Assembly (NCBI GenBank): GCA_037179385.1
Contig: CM074185.1
Coordinates: 49,417,000 to 49,480,999, forward strand
Direction of reading: 5' to 3'
Source: Holothuria scabra
Taxonomy: Eukaryota; Echinodermata; Holothuroidea; Aspidochirotida; Holothuriidae
DNA length: 64,000 nucleotides
Shown in pieces: positions 1 through 14,000 of the stretch (position 1 is its first letter; each line of letters begins with the position of its first letter). Under the pieces are notes generated by a model, which was not told the DNA's origin, did no database searches, and was given only the letters and a program-made list of their open reading frames with translations. Position numbers and translations under genes: made by a program.

Positions 1-2049
1 CCCCGACACAATCCTGACTACGCTACTGCGGTCTGGTGACATGAAAATAACAAAGTGGTATATTTGATGTAAAAATCATAAAACCCAAAAACAATTTGCC
101 GCAATTTCGATCAAAATCTGTCAAAATTTGACCATTTTACATGATTATTTCTGATTTGCATTTTTTCATGCATTAACATGGGCAGATAATGCAAATCTTG
201 TGATGTAGGACTAAGGACATGCCATATATGCTGGCTAATGTTATTCTTTTTGCAATTTTCGTTTCAAGGACATTTATAACAATAGTCCATTTTACAGCGA
301 ATCCTCGGTGACAGAGTATCTCCTTCAATTTCCTCGTAACCACAAACTGAACAAAATGTTAACGGGGTTTAATAATGCCATTATATATTCCCACCCGATT
401 AAACCTCTGTCCACTACCCTCTCTTTAGTAATACGACAGGCGGGGAATACCGTGGGCATATTCTACCACCCCTAACCCACACGGAGGATTTCAAGGATTA
501 TCAAGGCTGCTGGCATCGAAAAGAAGAGTAATCGGCACCCTCCATAAAAGGACTTTTAGGTTGAGACTGCCGTAAATGTAATGTAGGCTTCCAACAAGTC
601 GTTCGAATGTGTTTCTCTCTCAAAGTCGTATGTAACATTCTGAATGTATATTAGAACTCTTCGAATCCGTGTAATAACATTGCGTCGGTCTAGAGTCCTA
701 AATATCTGGGTTTCAAGCAAATTCGTCCTTGAAATTGCATGTATACGCTTGAAAATTAAAGTCATACGTTAGAAAGGTTTCCTTAACGTTAAAAGTTTTG
801 GGTGAAATTTCCTAAATTTTAAAGTATCCTGCAGTTTTCACGTTGTTCGTAATTAGCTGGCTTACCTTCATATCGATTTCAACACCTCCCAATCTCCTTG
901 AATGTAAATAAACATTCGACATACTTCCCTAGTTGATATTTGAAAACTCGCAGCACTTAATTCACAAGTAGCATTCCCTAGTGAGAAGCATCGTTCGGAA
1001 TCCAGCATTAAACTCTCAGTACCCTTGTCTGTTTATTCGTTTCGAACTTAATACGATCCGATGTAGAGAGTGTAGAAAAAAAGGTTTTCTTCATTTTAAA
1101 CCTTTTCTTTTAAATTACTCGTTGATGAAGTTTCACTCAAAGGGCATTATTTCTGTCAAAAATAGTTTGATATTTGTCTATCAATCCATTTACTTTTCAG
1201 TTTTGTTTCTTCAGTGATGCACATAAAAATGACATTTTTTATGGATTAAGTGGTTTCGTCGCCCCTTATATGCCATTGTTTCACGGTATAAGATGATATT
1301 TAGAATGGGACATTATTCCGGTTGAATAAAACTTCTGAAGAAGCGTCAAGATAAGCTAATTGTGCTGCAATGAACTTGTTTTTGTCTGCCGAATGTAATC
1401 TTCATTCTCTAAGGTTACTTTAATCAGATATCGGCCCCTACAAAATTGTCTGCAAAGGCAAAAGGAGAGGTCGAAGGAATTTTGGTTATACACATGCTTG
1501 AGCTTTTTTCTTGCTGTTCAAGTCACCTGTTTGTGAATTCTTGTATGGCTTTAAGAAGTATTTCCTTTTCTTGGTCAAATATGATTTAAAAATATAGCCT
1601 ACCAGGGTCGTCTCATATGAGGACCTTATAGAACGGAATGAAAACATTAATCAATTGAGGACGCTACTTAACTGAAATTTAATTCGTGTTTTACCTACAC
1701 GTATAAGATTTTTTCCCATGAGCCTATGTTTTAATATTCAGATTTCCCGCATGCCAGCATCCTAACCGGTTGATAGTCGCCCTTTCACCCAGCTGATGCA
1801 CTCTCTTTAACCAGAAATTTCTTAACTGGTTCTTGCCAGTGTATTTTATCCGTTATATTATTTGTTAGGTATACGAAGTAGCCAGCTCTATGGTAAGCCA
1901 ATTATGTAATATGTTCTTAAACAGTACGCATCGGCTACCAGTTTTCTTATATATTTAATGCTAAACGTTGTGCCAGGCTATGTAAGGATATTTTATAATT
2001 TACATTGGCAAGTCACATTATCATATCTATATTTTTGGTCAATTTACAG
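1..2049 (+). other. GARNL3 intron (left end), no exon seen
   Basis: I looked for the preceding Rap-GAP exon and saw none. The stretch holds one MITE near 1793-1932 (own entry); the other frames here look random. Confidence 0.6.
1793..1932. mobile_element. MITE of the GATGCGCACTG family, diverged copy
   Basis: Starts CTGATGCAC..TTTAACCAGAAATTTC and ends TTAAACAGTACGCATCGGC, so the ends are inverted copies of each other. The interior (ACTGGTTCTTGCCAGTGTATT) resembles the copies at 13352 and 16698. Confidence 0.55.
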
Positions 2050-5000
2050 ATTGCGAGTCTTTTCTGCAGAATCTGTGCCTTTGTTTGGACCACCATTGCC
2101 TTCACCACCAGTATTCGAAGATTTCAACGAATTTCGAGACTTTCTTCTCGTTAAACGTAAGACCCACTTGTCTATTCTGGAGGACTCTATGGCAGAATCC
2201 GAGTTGCCAGTGATAGAATCCATTATTGGGGTTTATCAGCCATAAATCGTCTTGATTTAATTGTACACTCTAAACAATGTCTGTAACATTACAGAACAAA
2301 AAATAAAGAAATAGAAAGAGATTACAGAAAAAATTCTGGCAACTTTTGAACCTTAGCGGCCAGCAGCTTTTTTCTGTAATTTTTACGTATTCCTTTATTT
2401 TATGTTCTGTGAATTTACAGAGTTTCTATTTTCGAAGCCCTCTTATTAAGTGAAATTGACGGAATCAGGGGGTATCTAATGTTCAAGTATCCACCATACA
2501 GGAAGGCAAAGAATTTGAAAGAATATAAAACTGTTGAGCGCCAGTAATGCCCGACTAAATCAGAACACCACTTGACTGTTGGGATTCTTCTATACATTCC
2601 AAAATAAAAAGGAAATAATTCTTCATGATGAAGACCTGATGAGACAAAGGATTCTGGGAAAGCAATTGAAGTGCATAGTTCTTATTTATCTGACGAGAAA
2701 CATGCATGAAGTAGCCTAGCGTCTGTGGTTTCGATGATATGGCAGGATCTTTTCAGGGATCTATTTCTTATAAATTCTGATTTTTGCTTTTCATTATTTT
2801 GTGATTTGCCAATGTTTACCATTAGTATTTCATGATTTCATTCATTATTTGTCAAAGTTACATTTTTTCATTCTGAACAAAATGGATGAAAATTTCCCAA
2901 ATACTGATTGGGCGAAAAGGTGTTTACACGAAGTGTGTGTGTTTGTATGACTATGAGCGTTACCAATGCCGTACAAGTCATCACAATGCTTCATGATTGG
3001 CTGTTGACAGTCGTGTGACAACATTTTTTCTATTCAAATGTGAAATTTACTAGACGTAACTGGTCGGTTTACTTTGAATATGCAAAAGATAAATCATAAG
3101 ATATGATGAAAGATACTTTGCAGGGAAACAAGAAGAAAATTGTGGGATTTAGCGGTTGCTAAAAACTAAGTTTAAGAGGATTGCTCCAAACCTTTAAGTC
3201 AATAAATGATTGTGATGAAGAATTATTGTTAAAACATTGTAAAAGGGAACAAATTCTAAGGTCCCACGGCATGCAATGAATCGATAAAACAAAGGCAATC
3301 CTATTCCGAGACTTTGTTTTTCACTATCCAAGAGAAAAAAGGGAAAACCTCCAAAACTCACCAAATAGATCACATCTTGTGGGGTTTTTTTTTTTCAAAA
3401 GTGACGAAGTATTTAAATGTCTCAGCGTGTGCCGGTATCTATTCCACTATAATTGAGGCCATTTCCAACACAAAATTTATTTTAAACAAAATAAAAATTT
3501 CTTCTGTAAATGTGAGTATCCGATATGAATTGAAAGCGATGATTTTAATATATAAGCATGTCTATGGGAAAACTTTCACGATAGTCCTTTGGTACAAAAC
3601 GCAAAGGACAAAAGGTTTTTATTTATTTCTATTTTTTTGTTTCTTTATTTTTCATCTTATTTATTATTTCTTTTTATTTTTTATATTTTATTTATTTTTG
3701 GGGGGGAGGTTTCCTTGAAGGAAGAACCTTATTTCATTTTGAAATTATACACGCACAAGTCGAAAATTAAATATATTTTTTCAAGTTTCTGGCGGATAAT
3801 TTCAGGTATTTACAATTTGAAGGTCAAATTGTCTTTGATAATGAATCGCCAAATTTTGCGATACCATAAAGTATGCTCTACCTTGAAATACAACATCAAA
3901 GGATCGTACATCACGGCAGGAGTCTGTTCGTACAGCTACCCGATCATGCTTTTCAAATTACCTATATTTCAACTAAATACTCAGAAGCCAGATTTTGCCT
4001 ACAGGTGGTCCAAATTTTTATTATTACTACTATAATTCCCCTGTTTTTTCCTTATTATCAAACTCTTGTATTTTTTTATCAAGCTTTAAGGTATGTAAAA
4101 AAGATTACGTATGCCGCAAGGCAAGAAATCCTTCTTGATAAAAGATGGAACAAACAGTTACAGGGATTAGTTTCCCCGCCTCCGCATTTCTTACAATGTC
4201 TTTTTTCATTGAGATCGATTTTCAGTCTCTGGATTTTGAGGCGACATTGGTTCAAAATGATCAATTACTGATTTATATTGAGTGAAAGCGGTTTTAACGA
4301 AAAAGCCGTGACAAAGCCGTTATGCAGGTTTGAATGAAATCTTAACGAGAAATGCTCATTTATTCAAAGGAGAGTTTACGTTTTGAAATTTTCATAAACT
4401 GTCGCTAATTTTTTTTTTCTTCCAAAGCATTCGTGCTTTATTTTTTCCATTTGGTGTCTTTAGTGTACGGCCACCGAATAAAGGACTACCACACTACCAC
4501 CCTAATGTCTTCTTCTCTAACTTCAATATTATTATAGACATCCTTTTTGAAGGAGTACCTTTTAGTTGGGAAGTCAACAGCCTTACAGCTAGGTTAAATT
4601 TAATGTGATATTTCCTGAAAATAAACCTAGTAACTCCCTATACAACTAATATCACCTGTCTGGCAGTGAATCAACTATCCCATTAAAATGATAAACTTAT
4701 CCAATGCCTAAAACTAATTATCAACACACATTATTTATCATCGCCGCCCCAGCATAGGCCTAATATCCTTGTATAACAGACCAGCTGTTTATAATACCAT
4801 ATTGTCTAAGATTTTCTATGACTTTTTTATCTCATCAAAGCCAATAACAAACACTTTCTTTCCAATTTACAGTTATTAATGGGGAAAAAGCTGCATTTAA
4901 TACACCAGTGTTTGCCTATAAGAGACAAAGAACCCTCGATATGCTCATCAAAAACCTCCAACAAGAACTCCAACCAGAGGTTATGAAGGTAAACTTAATT

Positions 5001-8000
5001 TTTGTGTATGCATTCGTTCAGTTCAACTCCATCTCTAAATTTCTCGCCAAACCCATTTATGGAAGGTATAATAAGGTTAAGTCCCTCCAAATTTCAGATA
5101 CAAATAGAGTATAGACCTATATATGAAAAGTGTTGGATTTGAATATCAACAGCTGCGTATGAGATTGGTCTATATACAACAAGTCATGTTCCTTCTTGCA
5201 AATCCAGGTTCATTTGTAACTGGTAACAATTTAAACTTCTATTACGATCACGTAACCGTGCTATATCAAGGTATAAACACACGGTAATGGATAGACGTAT
5301 TCATCTTACGCCAAGGCACTCCAATTTTTGCGTGATTACTGTGCTATTTTAATGTTGTTATTTACAAACCGATTTTTCGTGCCTTTTGTCCTTTAAATCA
5401 AAATATTGTTGTATGATTTCACAAGGGTAAGCCACTCTAGACCTGGGCATTTTAGGGGGTAATGCTTTCACTGGATGCACTCGACCTGCGCCCTCTACAC
5501 CCCCGTGCAAAGCCTGAATAAACCCCGATTATGAACACTATCATGTGCTAATGCACGGTCCATAGTTGTTTAACGATAACAGGCTGTTTTAAGAGGTATG
5601 AAGTTAAGGCCGAACTTTGAAAAGGGAGATGAAAAGATGGAAGAGATCAAGATTAAGTTCAGTTTTTATCATGAATGAATAATGTATAAAAAAGAAAATA
5701 TATAGAAATGAGATAATGACCAGATCAATTGTATTCTAGCTAAACAGAAAAGGAGACTCTTACCCAATAGGTTATCGAAAGCGTTCTTATAATTACTAAC
5801 TCGAACAAAATTTGTTTTCAGCAAAACATGATGAACAAAAGATCATTAAGCGACGTCATATCAGAACCAACTTGGAGCTGGAGAAATAAGAAAGAAGACG
5901 CTAGACAGTCTGACTTTGTGAAAACCGGACAGGTAATTCATTTTCAATCTAAATTTCAAATATGTCCTAAAATATAGAAGTTGTCATGTAAGAAAAGGAA
6001 AGGTCATCGACGGGTATCGTAGAAGCTTACCTTAATACTTTTTTACCCTAAGAGTTTCTGGGAATAAAATCGTCCTCTAAAAACTTACCCGAACCCCTGC
6101 CCACCCCCATTGCTCTCGTCATTCGGTTAACACCCCTGCTTGGTACATTTTAATTAATTCTGTATGACGCACGGTCTCAAACAAGTTGAGGCTCTAAACA
6201 AGGAATGGAACGGTCGATTCCATACCATACGTTGGGTGATCTATCTGATCTGGTTCATGAAGACGCATCCGGGGCCTCTTTGTTAAAATTTAATTCTTCA
6301 TCCGAAAACTTACCGAACGTGAAAAGAAAACCTGTAAACAGGAGATAGGTTTTCAGATCAACCTCATTTAGTGGCTTAGGATAAATTTCGAAGCACTTGT
6401 CCTGGTGAAGCCAAGAAATGAGCGAGAAATCTTTCTTTGCCTAGAGAACTTGCCTATCTCGGACGTACTTTTTTATCGTATCACGTGGTAAACATTCGGC
6501 GATCGTCTGTAAATATTCATGACTCTCTTTTTCTGCAGCTTCTTAAGTTAAAGACTATAGTGAAAGGTGACGCACCGACGAGTTTAGCAACAACAAGCTT
6601 CTTGAGACGAGAGGTATGTTTCATCTGTCGAGAGTCTATAAACTTTTAGTATCGAAGCCAATGTACTTTGGTCATTGAATTTTGGTGAGGCGTATTCTTA
6701 CGTCACCAGTTTTGCAAGGGACAATTACCATATTTAACGGTTAGGTTAGGTTTGTTTAGGTGGAGCTTCGTCGCCCAGTTTCTTACCGTTTGGTTTTAAG
6801 TCGAACCAGTCAAAGTGTTTTTTCCAGTTTTGGTCCACTGGTTTGATTTCCCCAGGCCTCTATCTCCCTGATTTCCCTACGCCATTGCTTATTCTGAGCA
6901 CTAAGAACAATGGCAGTAGGTCGCGCCTGTATCACCGCTAAATGTTATAAACGGTGATACAGCGTCTTTAAAGTCCAAGACTCGAACTCCCGACCTCCCC
7001 ACTGCAAGTCTGATGCTCTTATTAATTGATCTGAACCGAAGTGACATGGAAGTAACATTGGCGTCCACTGTTCTTTCTTTACGCTTTAAATGTTGACAGC
7101 ATCCGGCTGTGTACTTTTTTCATGTGCGGTTAATGGCGTAGGTGGCTTTCATACGCTCTGAGGGAGCGAATGCTGGTCACTCGGGTTAAGGTACCCACGA
7201 GTCCAGATAACCAAGATGATTCTTTGTCAAACCCATTCTTTTCTCAGACACCCGCATGACAACCCAAAGTTAAGCTATTGAATGACTTATGTAATTTAAA
7301 TAAACTTTTCTCATAAAGCTAACCAAAATTATTACTTTCCTATGTTTAAGGGTTAATCACTGGGCTTGTGGGCTAATCTAGGTCCGATAACTCATTTTAC
7401 ACAACATTGAATTTTAAAAGTTGTGGGAGGGGCTAAAAAGTTGGTTAGGAGAGTTATAATTGTTTAAGGTGAGAGGGTCAGGCCTTTACAACTTCAAAAA
7501 TGGAACCCTTTCTTCGGTGTGTGCGTTGTACAAAATGGAGTAAGGGAAACGATCCGACACCACACAACGGGCAAAAAGGCCATAAGCGCAGATAGATTAA
7601 ACCAGTTGGCAGGGATATACGTCGTGACGGAATGAAGCAATAACTAACTACCTGATGAAATCATATTGAATGCCGAATACTTGCAGACTGCATTACTTAC
7701 CTCCCTTCTGTCTTGTTAAACCTAGCCCTGGGAACCACAGGTTCTTCTAGCGGATTTTCCACATGACATCATCTGTGGGGATGCTTGGGGTAAGTTTATA
7801 TAATGGCTCTGTTAGCACTTTTAGCTATTGAAGAGAGAAATTGTACTTGGAGCATAAACTTAGGAAGCGGGTCAAGGGTTAATGGGAGACTTAGATATAC
7901 CCCCCCCCCCCCACAGAATCCAGAGAAGTAATGTGACCTTAGTGATCCCTTAATTTCATAAACGATAACCTGTCATTTCTTCCGTTTGGAAAGCTATAGT

Positions 8001-11000
8001 CAAAACTTTTCTGTTATGGGGCACCAACTTTGATCTATACGATACTTATGTGTTTCAAAGTTTCCAGAGCAAATGGATACTTATTTTTTCAACATTTTGA
8101 AAACAAGTTTATACTCTAAACATGTTTTCAAAGTGGGGGCCAAAAATGATTTAGAAACACGTTAAATTACTAAACACTCTTTTGAGAGTGCATCCCTTTC
8201 GTTTCCTTCTGAGGTACCTTAAGTTATGGTGTCACGTAAAATGAAAAAATAGAGGCGCCTTCATGATACATGTGAAATATATTAGGATAAGTGTTTCTTT
8301 CTCTTTTTTAAATTTTTCTGTTATTTCTTTCAACAGGAGATAAGTTGCTAGTAGCGACAGAAGCTGGAACCTTTGTCATAGAAGGTGAGAGATTTACTTT
8401 GCTGGTATCCTTCCTAGGCAGAATAGTTTAAAGTATGCCCATGGTCTAAAATCTCAAAATATATATAGCAGAGCCATAAACGTTTACCTCTTATCTTCAC
8501 AAGACATTCATGGGCTGAGGTGCAAATATTAAAATCTATTTCCTCAATTTAGACTTGTTACTTACTATAAAATGAGAGCAGTGCTCACAATTACAGTTTG
8601 TGTATTCCTTTATTTTCCCCAAACCTTGCTCCACGTTGTGCGTTTTCACTGTTGTATGGTAAACTTTACTTCATACAAGCCCTCTCAAGCCAACATGTCG
8701 TGCAAGAAAACAGAAAGCTTTCAAGGTCATATCACCTTTTTTTTTTTAATTTCAAAACGGAACAGTAACAGGTATTGTGATTTGTACAAGAAAGACGAAT
8801 GTCGCAAATTATTGCCCAATGGACTATTTCGAATTAACTGAATAAATTTCAGCATGTAATATCTCAGCAATGAAGCAAGCCATTTCAGTGACTGTTGGAT
8901 GCATTAGATTAATCCTACAAAGCCTAAAATATTTATGCATAGAATCTGAGACTTTATGTAAACTTTAAAAGCGTAGCCAAGATGAAGGAAAGGGATTCAA
9001 TCCAGGATTCTTGGCACGAAGTGCAATATCAATAATTCCAAAATATCACCTTTTAGCTTGGAACCTATTTTCTCTTTTTATAAAATGGATCACCTCCCTC
9101 CATAATCGAAGAGCACAAAATAATTACAAATTACGAAATTTGCAGCTTTCTAGGAAAAAATATCCCAATGTGGCTTTCTTTTAGTAAAATGGATAAGTTT
9201 TGAAATTTGAAATGGGGTAAAACTTTACCACGACTTTCCTTTCAAGTGTCACTTTTTCAGCTCGTTTCCCCATACAGAGTTGCATATTAATTAATTCTTG
9301 TTAAGCAGTCGGAATACAACTTTTCCCAAAATCCCATGAAACAACAAACATACTGTATATCGATCCCACTTGTCCATTTTTCTTTATCAAATCATCACGA
9401 AGTATGTTTGCGTGAGGCTGCAACTATGGGAAATGCTCAAATTGTAACTTTTGTACAATCAACGTCATTTGAAGATAAGAGAATGAGGGATTCAAAGGAC
9501 AACAATCTTTTAAACTTTGACCTCCTTGGGCTTCGCCCAGCTGGTCGCTTAAGCAATAGTGCCAACGGAAATTGTGAGGTCGGGGTACCAAGCGGTGAAT
9601 TCTGCCTGCCGAAAATGGTACTAAGGACACCGGGAAGTTGTGCCGCTGAATGAACAATATGACTGTGGGATTCTGGTGCTGGGGATGTCAAGAATTGCTG
9701 TATTTGTATGTTGATAACCAATACAGTGGAAGTAAAATATGCCAGAAAATTTAACTGGAATGTTCGAAGGCTTGGCTGTTCCCGGTCCTGGGGAAGGAGG
9801 ACTAAGGCATGGGTTATCTTCACCCCTGTGGACCATGTTTGCTTTTCAGGAACACTGGGGTGCAACAGGTGCTGTTTTGAAACATTCTGAACAATAGTGA
9901 AACACACACGACGGTCAATAGGGTGATCAGTCAGACTACTTACGAATGATTTCCCTCACCTAGCTGACACCCCCCCCCCCCCCCACACACACACACTTGT
10001 TCCAGAAACGTGTCCCATTGGGCATGCTACTGTCCGTCAGTGGCTCGAAGAAGGTTTCAATGACCTAACACCCACCTTGGTGCAGAGAAAGTCACTCCTT
10101 GCTCGAAATTTCTCCTGTGCAAGGAAGAAAACTTTCTCAATATCACATTTAAACACCAGGGAAGTCATCACTCATGTAAATAACAAGGTCCTGTTTTTCA
10201 AATGTGTATTTTTTTATATTTCGAAAAAAGAGCATTACTATTCGAGAGTCGTTATCAAAATAGCTCCACAGAGGATGTGTTTCCTTTCTCAATAATACCT
10301 GAGAGACTTTTTTCTATGTCCTGACATATGTTTGAGATTCTCCAATTATCCTTAAAATTAGCTTTGCTTATTCCCTCTAGTACCCTCAAAATTACTCTAG
10401 GCGCTTATATATTACAGACAAACAGAAAAGTTCCACTATCTACAAAACAATGTAAGAGTAAAATTAATTTATATTCATAAGGGATCTATCATTTCTATAT
10501 GCTGTTTTGTTCACTCGAGGCACTTTCCATTTGATGCATCCATCTTACCTCTACAGTAATATTTTATTTCAAACAATTTTTTCCTTAATAAGTCACGTAC
10601 GCATACCCTTATACCGAGAAATCATCATTACCTTTTTACAGTTAAATGTATATATTCATTAAGACACGCCGCCGTGAATTGTCACGATTCAAGATGTGTG
10701 TAGCTTGTTGACGTTTTAAACTAGACTGTGCTCTCTATGCCGTTAAACTGGTTGTATAAAATATTGCGATTAAGACGGTTTTAGAAGTGAGGCTGCGGGG
10801 CTAGATACCCCCTTCAGTGAGCACTAAACGGCCGTCATTTTCCACCAAGCTTACACCCTTCCTCCCACATAGATAATGAAAAAACTGAAATCACTTTACA
10901 AATTTATTTCAGGTGCGACATATTTCGAATTTTAATGTTGTTTGTATACCTGGTTGATCCAAACCAGGATAAAACTTAGGTTAAGGTAAGTCCCCCTCGC

Positions 11001-14000
11001 CCATATGAACATTATATACATAAATATTGCCACATGCACCATATGATTTCAGCTGCCTTTGTCACTCTAATGCAGTTATTCATCTTCTCATCATAATCAA
11101 AATCTAAAAAAGGAACCTACTAGCTACTGCCGTTGTGCGTAATGCTTCGTATAAACAATGGAGTAGGGAAAACAAGCTAGTGAGCCACAGTTGAAAAAGG
11201 GCTCGACTTGAACCAATAGGTTGGAAACTGGGCCGTAAAACTCCTTCTAACTAACTAACTAACTCACCAAATTGACCCTAAAGTACCACTAGTTTCGTCG
11301 ACAGGAGTCTTGAACCATTGTGCTTGGTGCTCAGCACAAGCATTGGGCAGTTGGAGATTAGGGAAATCAATCTACTCAAAAACAACTGAAAAATGTTAAA
11401 GCAATTGGTTTGAAACTCAATCTTAAAACTCTTTTTAAACAAACTCACTGGCTTAAGCAAGGGTGTTCCGCCTGCATGACCGAATGTTTCCAGAATGAAA
11501 GAACCTGAAGGCCTGATCAACTAACCCAGCTCGATCCCGTGCCACAGGGCGTTACCTTTTGAGAATTATGACATTTTCTTTTATCGTTTACTTGTTCCAG
11601 AGGGATCTAGTCCTCGTTTAATGTTTGACAAGACTGTCTGTATCAAACAAATAAACGTCGTTGAAGCTCATGGACTCATTCTCTTTCGGGCAGATAAAGG
11701 TAAGATACAATTTTGTTAATTAACAAAATTGAAGAAACTGAACTAGGCCATAGGATTTGCATGTTGTACTCAAAACGGGTCATCAAAACGTACGAAATTT
11801 TCAAGGTTCTATATCTTTAGAATGGTACAGTATATTTACCAGGATCAGTGGTGTGGCCATGTTTCTCTCAAAGTAGCAGAGAGTAGGCCTATGTTCCCTC
11901 TCCCCTAGACATTTGTAAAACTAGGAGTCTTTAAATGCAATTCCGGTGTCACATTGATCTATGCTACCTTTTGAAGTGAAATTTTGGGGCGATGCGCACT
12001 GCTAAACGAAAAATTTCTGGCTAATTTTTGTTTCCCCCTAGAAGAATTGTAGTTTGGAGTGAGAAGATTGACCCTTGAAGGGCCCTTTATGGCAATCGAT
12101 TTTACAAACGAGTAATGGCAAAACGATGATCGTCTAGAATGAGGCAATCCCTCCCCATGTCATAAGCAACGCCGACCTGATCCAGTAGCACCCACACTTG
12201 CATTGAAAACATTGACTGGATATTTCAAAAAGTATTGAATTTGTCCCATTCTTGCTTGATATACGTCAGGTTACAACACAATGAGATTCCTCATCTAAAA
12301 TTGCCTAACATAAAAGAGGAGCCATTTATGTAGGATTCAAATCAGTTTACAAACGGTAGTTTTCCATGAAATAGTGATCGCAAAAAGTCCCGTCGCAACT
12401 TATACGATAGGCCCCTATGATTCAGCTTGCGATGATCCCTTTAGCCTTTTTTAATGAAAATAAGCTACATACAACAGTCCACACCGTGAGGTAAATTTGG
12501 CCATTTCAAACACGAACTAAAACGTAACTTCATTAAAAGGTTCTATATAATATTACAAACAATTTACGCACGTTTCTTTTTTTTTTTAAGATAACGGTTC
12601 TCCTGTACTATGTTTTCTTTTCCTTTCCATTTGAGAAGCTTTTAACTGTTTAAGTGATTAAGTCGAGGTCAATACCCTCGCACCAACTATTGTCGAGGTT
12701 ACTATAGTTTGGAATATGCACTAGTATTAGATGACAATTCATCCGATATGTTTACTATAACACTAGCATTCGTTTCTATAGTTTTACTTTCGTTGGTGTG
12801 ACGATCTTGTTATTTTATCTGTGACCTACTTTCTGTCAGGTGCAAACACGTGCTGTACATGACAAAAACAAAAACTCTTTGTTTCTCTGACGTTGAATAA
12901 TAAATCTATTTTGAATGAATTCTTTCTGACAGAAAGACACTTTAATTGTTAAATAAAACTTAAAGGCAAAACAAATTTTAGAACATGATATCAATTGTAT
13001 GAACTTCTGTACAAGTGTTGAGAAAAATATGTCTTATAGACTTAAAGGCATATTTTCATCATTCCAAACAGTTCCAATTCTCCCAACCTACTTACTTCTA
13101 GCCCCTCCCACATTTATCTAAAACTCATCTTTATCCGGACAAAATCCTCGTTTATTGCTTCATGGCTTGTCCCAGTGGTCATACAAGTCCATAATGTGTA
13201 ATCAAGACACTCTCAGTGCCCATGTTGTGTAATTTAGCTATGATGCATTGTTTGAATGTGATGCCAATCAAAGAGCTGTACAAATTGAGAGTTTTGATAT
13301 ATGTATACTGAAACTGTAGTTTGGGGTGACGAATGACTGCATTTAATGGGTAGATGCGCATTGTTTAACAAAGTGTTTCTTGATTGGTTGTTGCCATTGT
13401 ATTGTATCGATTGTATTCTTTGTTAGGGTTAGGGATTAGGTTTGGGATTAGGCTATCGTTAGCCAGTTAGGAAATTTTTTGTTAAACAGTGCGCATCGCC
13501 CCCATTTAATATATCTACCGATATGATTAAAAAAATTGCACCAGCCGTTTAATGGTGATGCAGGTGGATGAAGAGCGGACCATTTCTTCCCTCCTTAGAA
13601 AATTGTCCAATTTCATCGTGGTCTGAACAGCTGAATAGACAGGCACCACGGACTTCCTACAAACATGGACAGTGCATGAAACGTGCACGTCCTATCTGTA
13701 AATTGGTGGCTACCAACTGGGCCAAAAAGAGGGCACCAAGATGGTCGCCGTGAAGCTATTATAAACAAAAGTTCAATTTGAATGAGAAACGATATCATAT
13801 TTCTGCAATATCTGCAGTGATTTCGCCAAATTAATCCATTACGTTCCAACGCAACTAGCTTTGTTCCGACAACTCGATCGAAGAGGATTATAAAGACTTT
13901 CGGAACATATGGATGTTGGAAAAAAGGACAGTCACCTTTGAAGGTGGCAATGGTACCCCTATGGATCGCCGATGCCTCTCTGTCTTAAAATATGTAAATA

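Larger units (their letters stand above)
8385..11600 (+). other. GARNL3 intron
   Basis: Holds a poly-C/(AC)n microsatellite at 9969-9998 and two SINE pieces near 11.1-11.5 kb. The overlapping open frames at 9336-9907 on both strands have no acceptor/donor pair or conserved motif I can see. Confidence 0.5.

Noticed and set aside
3314..4271. Overlapping + strand frames of 130-150 codons
   Set aside because: The translations are T-run-driven Phe/Leu/Tyr low complexity within an intron.
9336..9907. Overlapping open frames on both strands
   Set aside because: No conserved motif and no matching splice sites within the GARNL3 intron.
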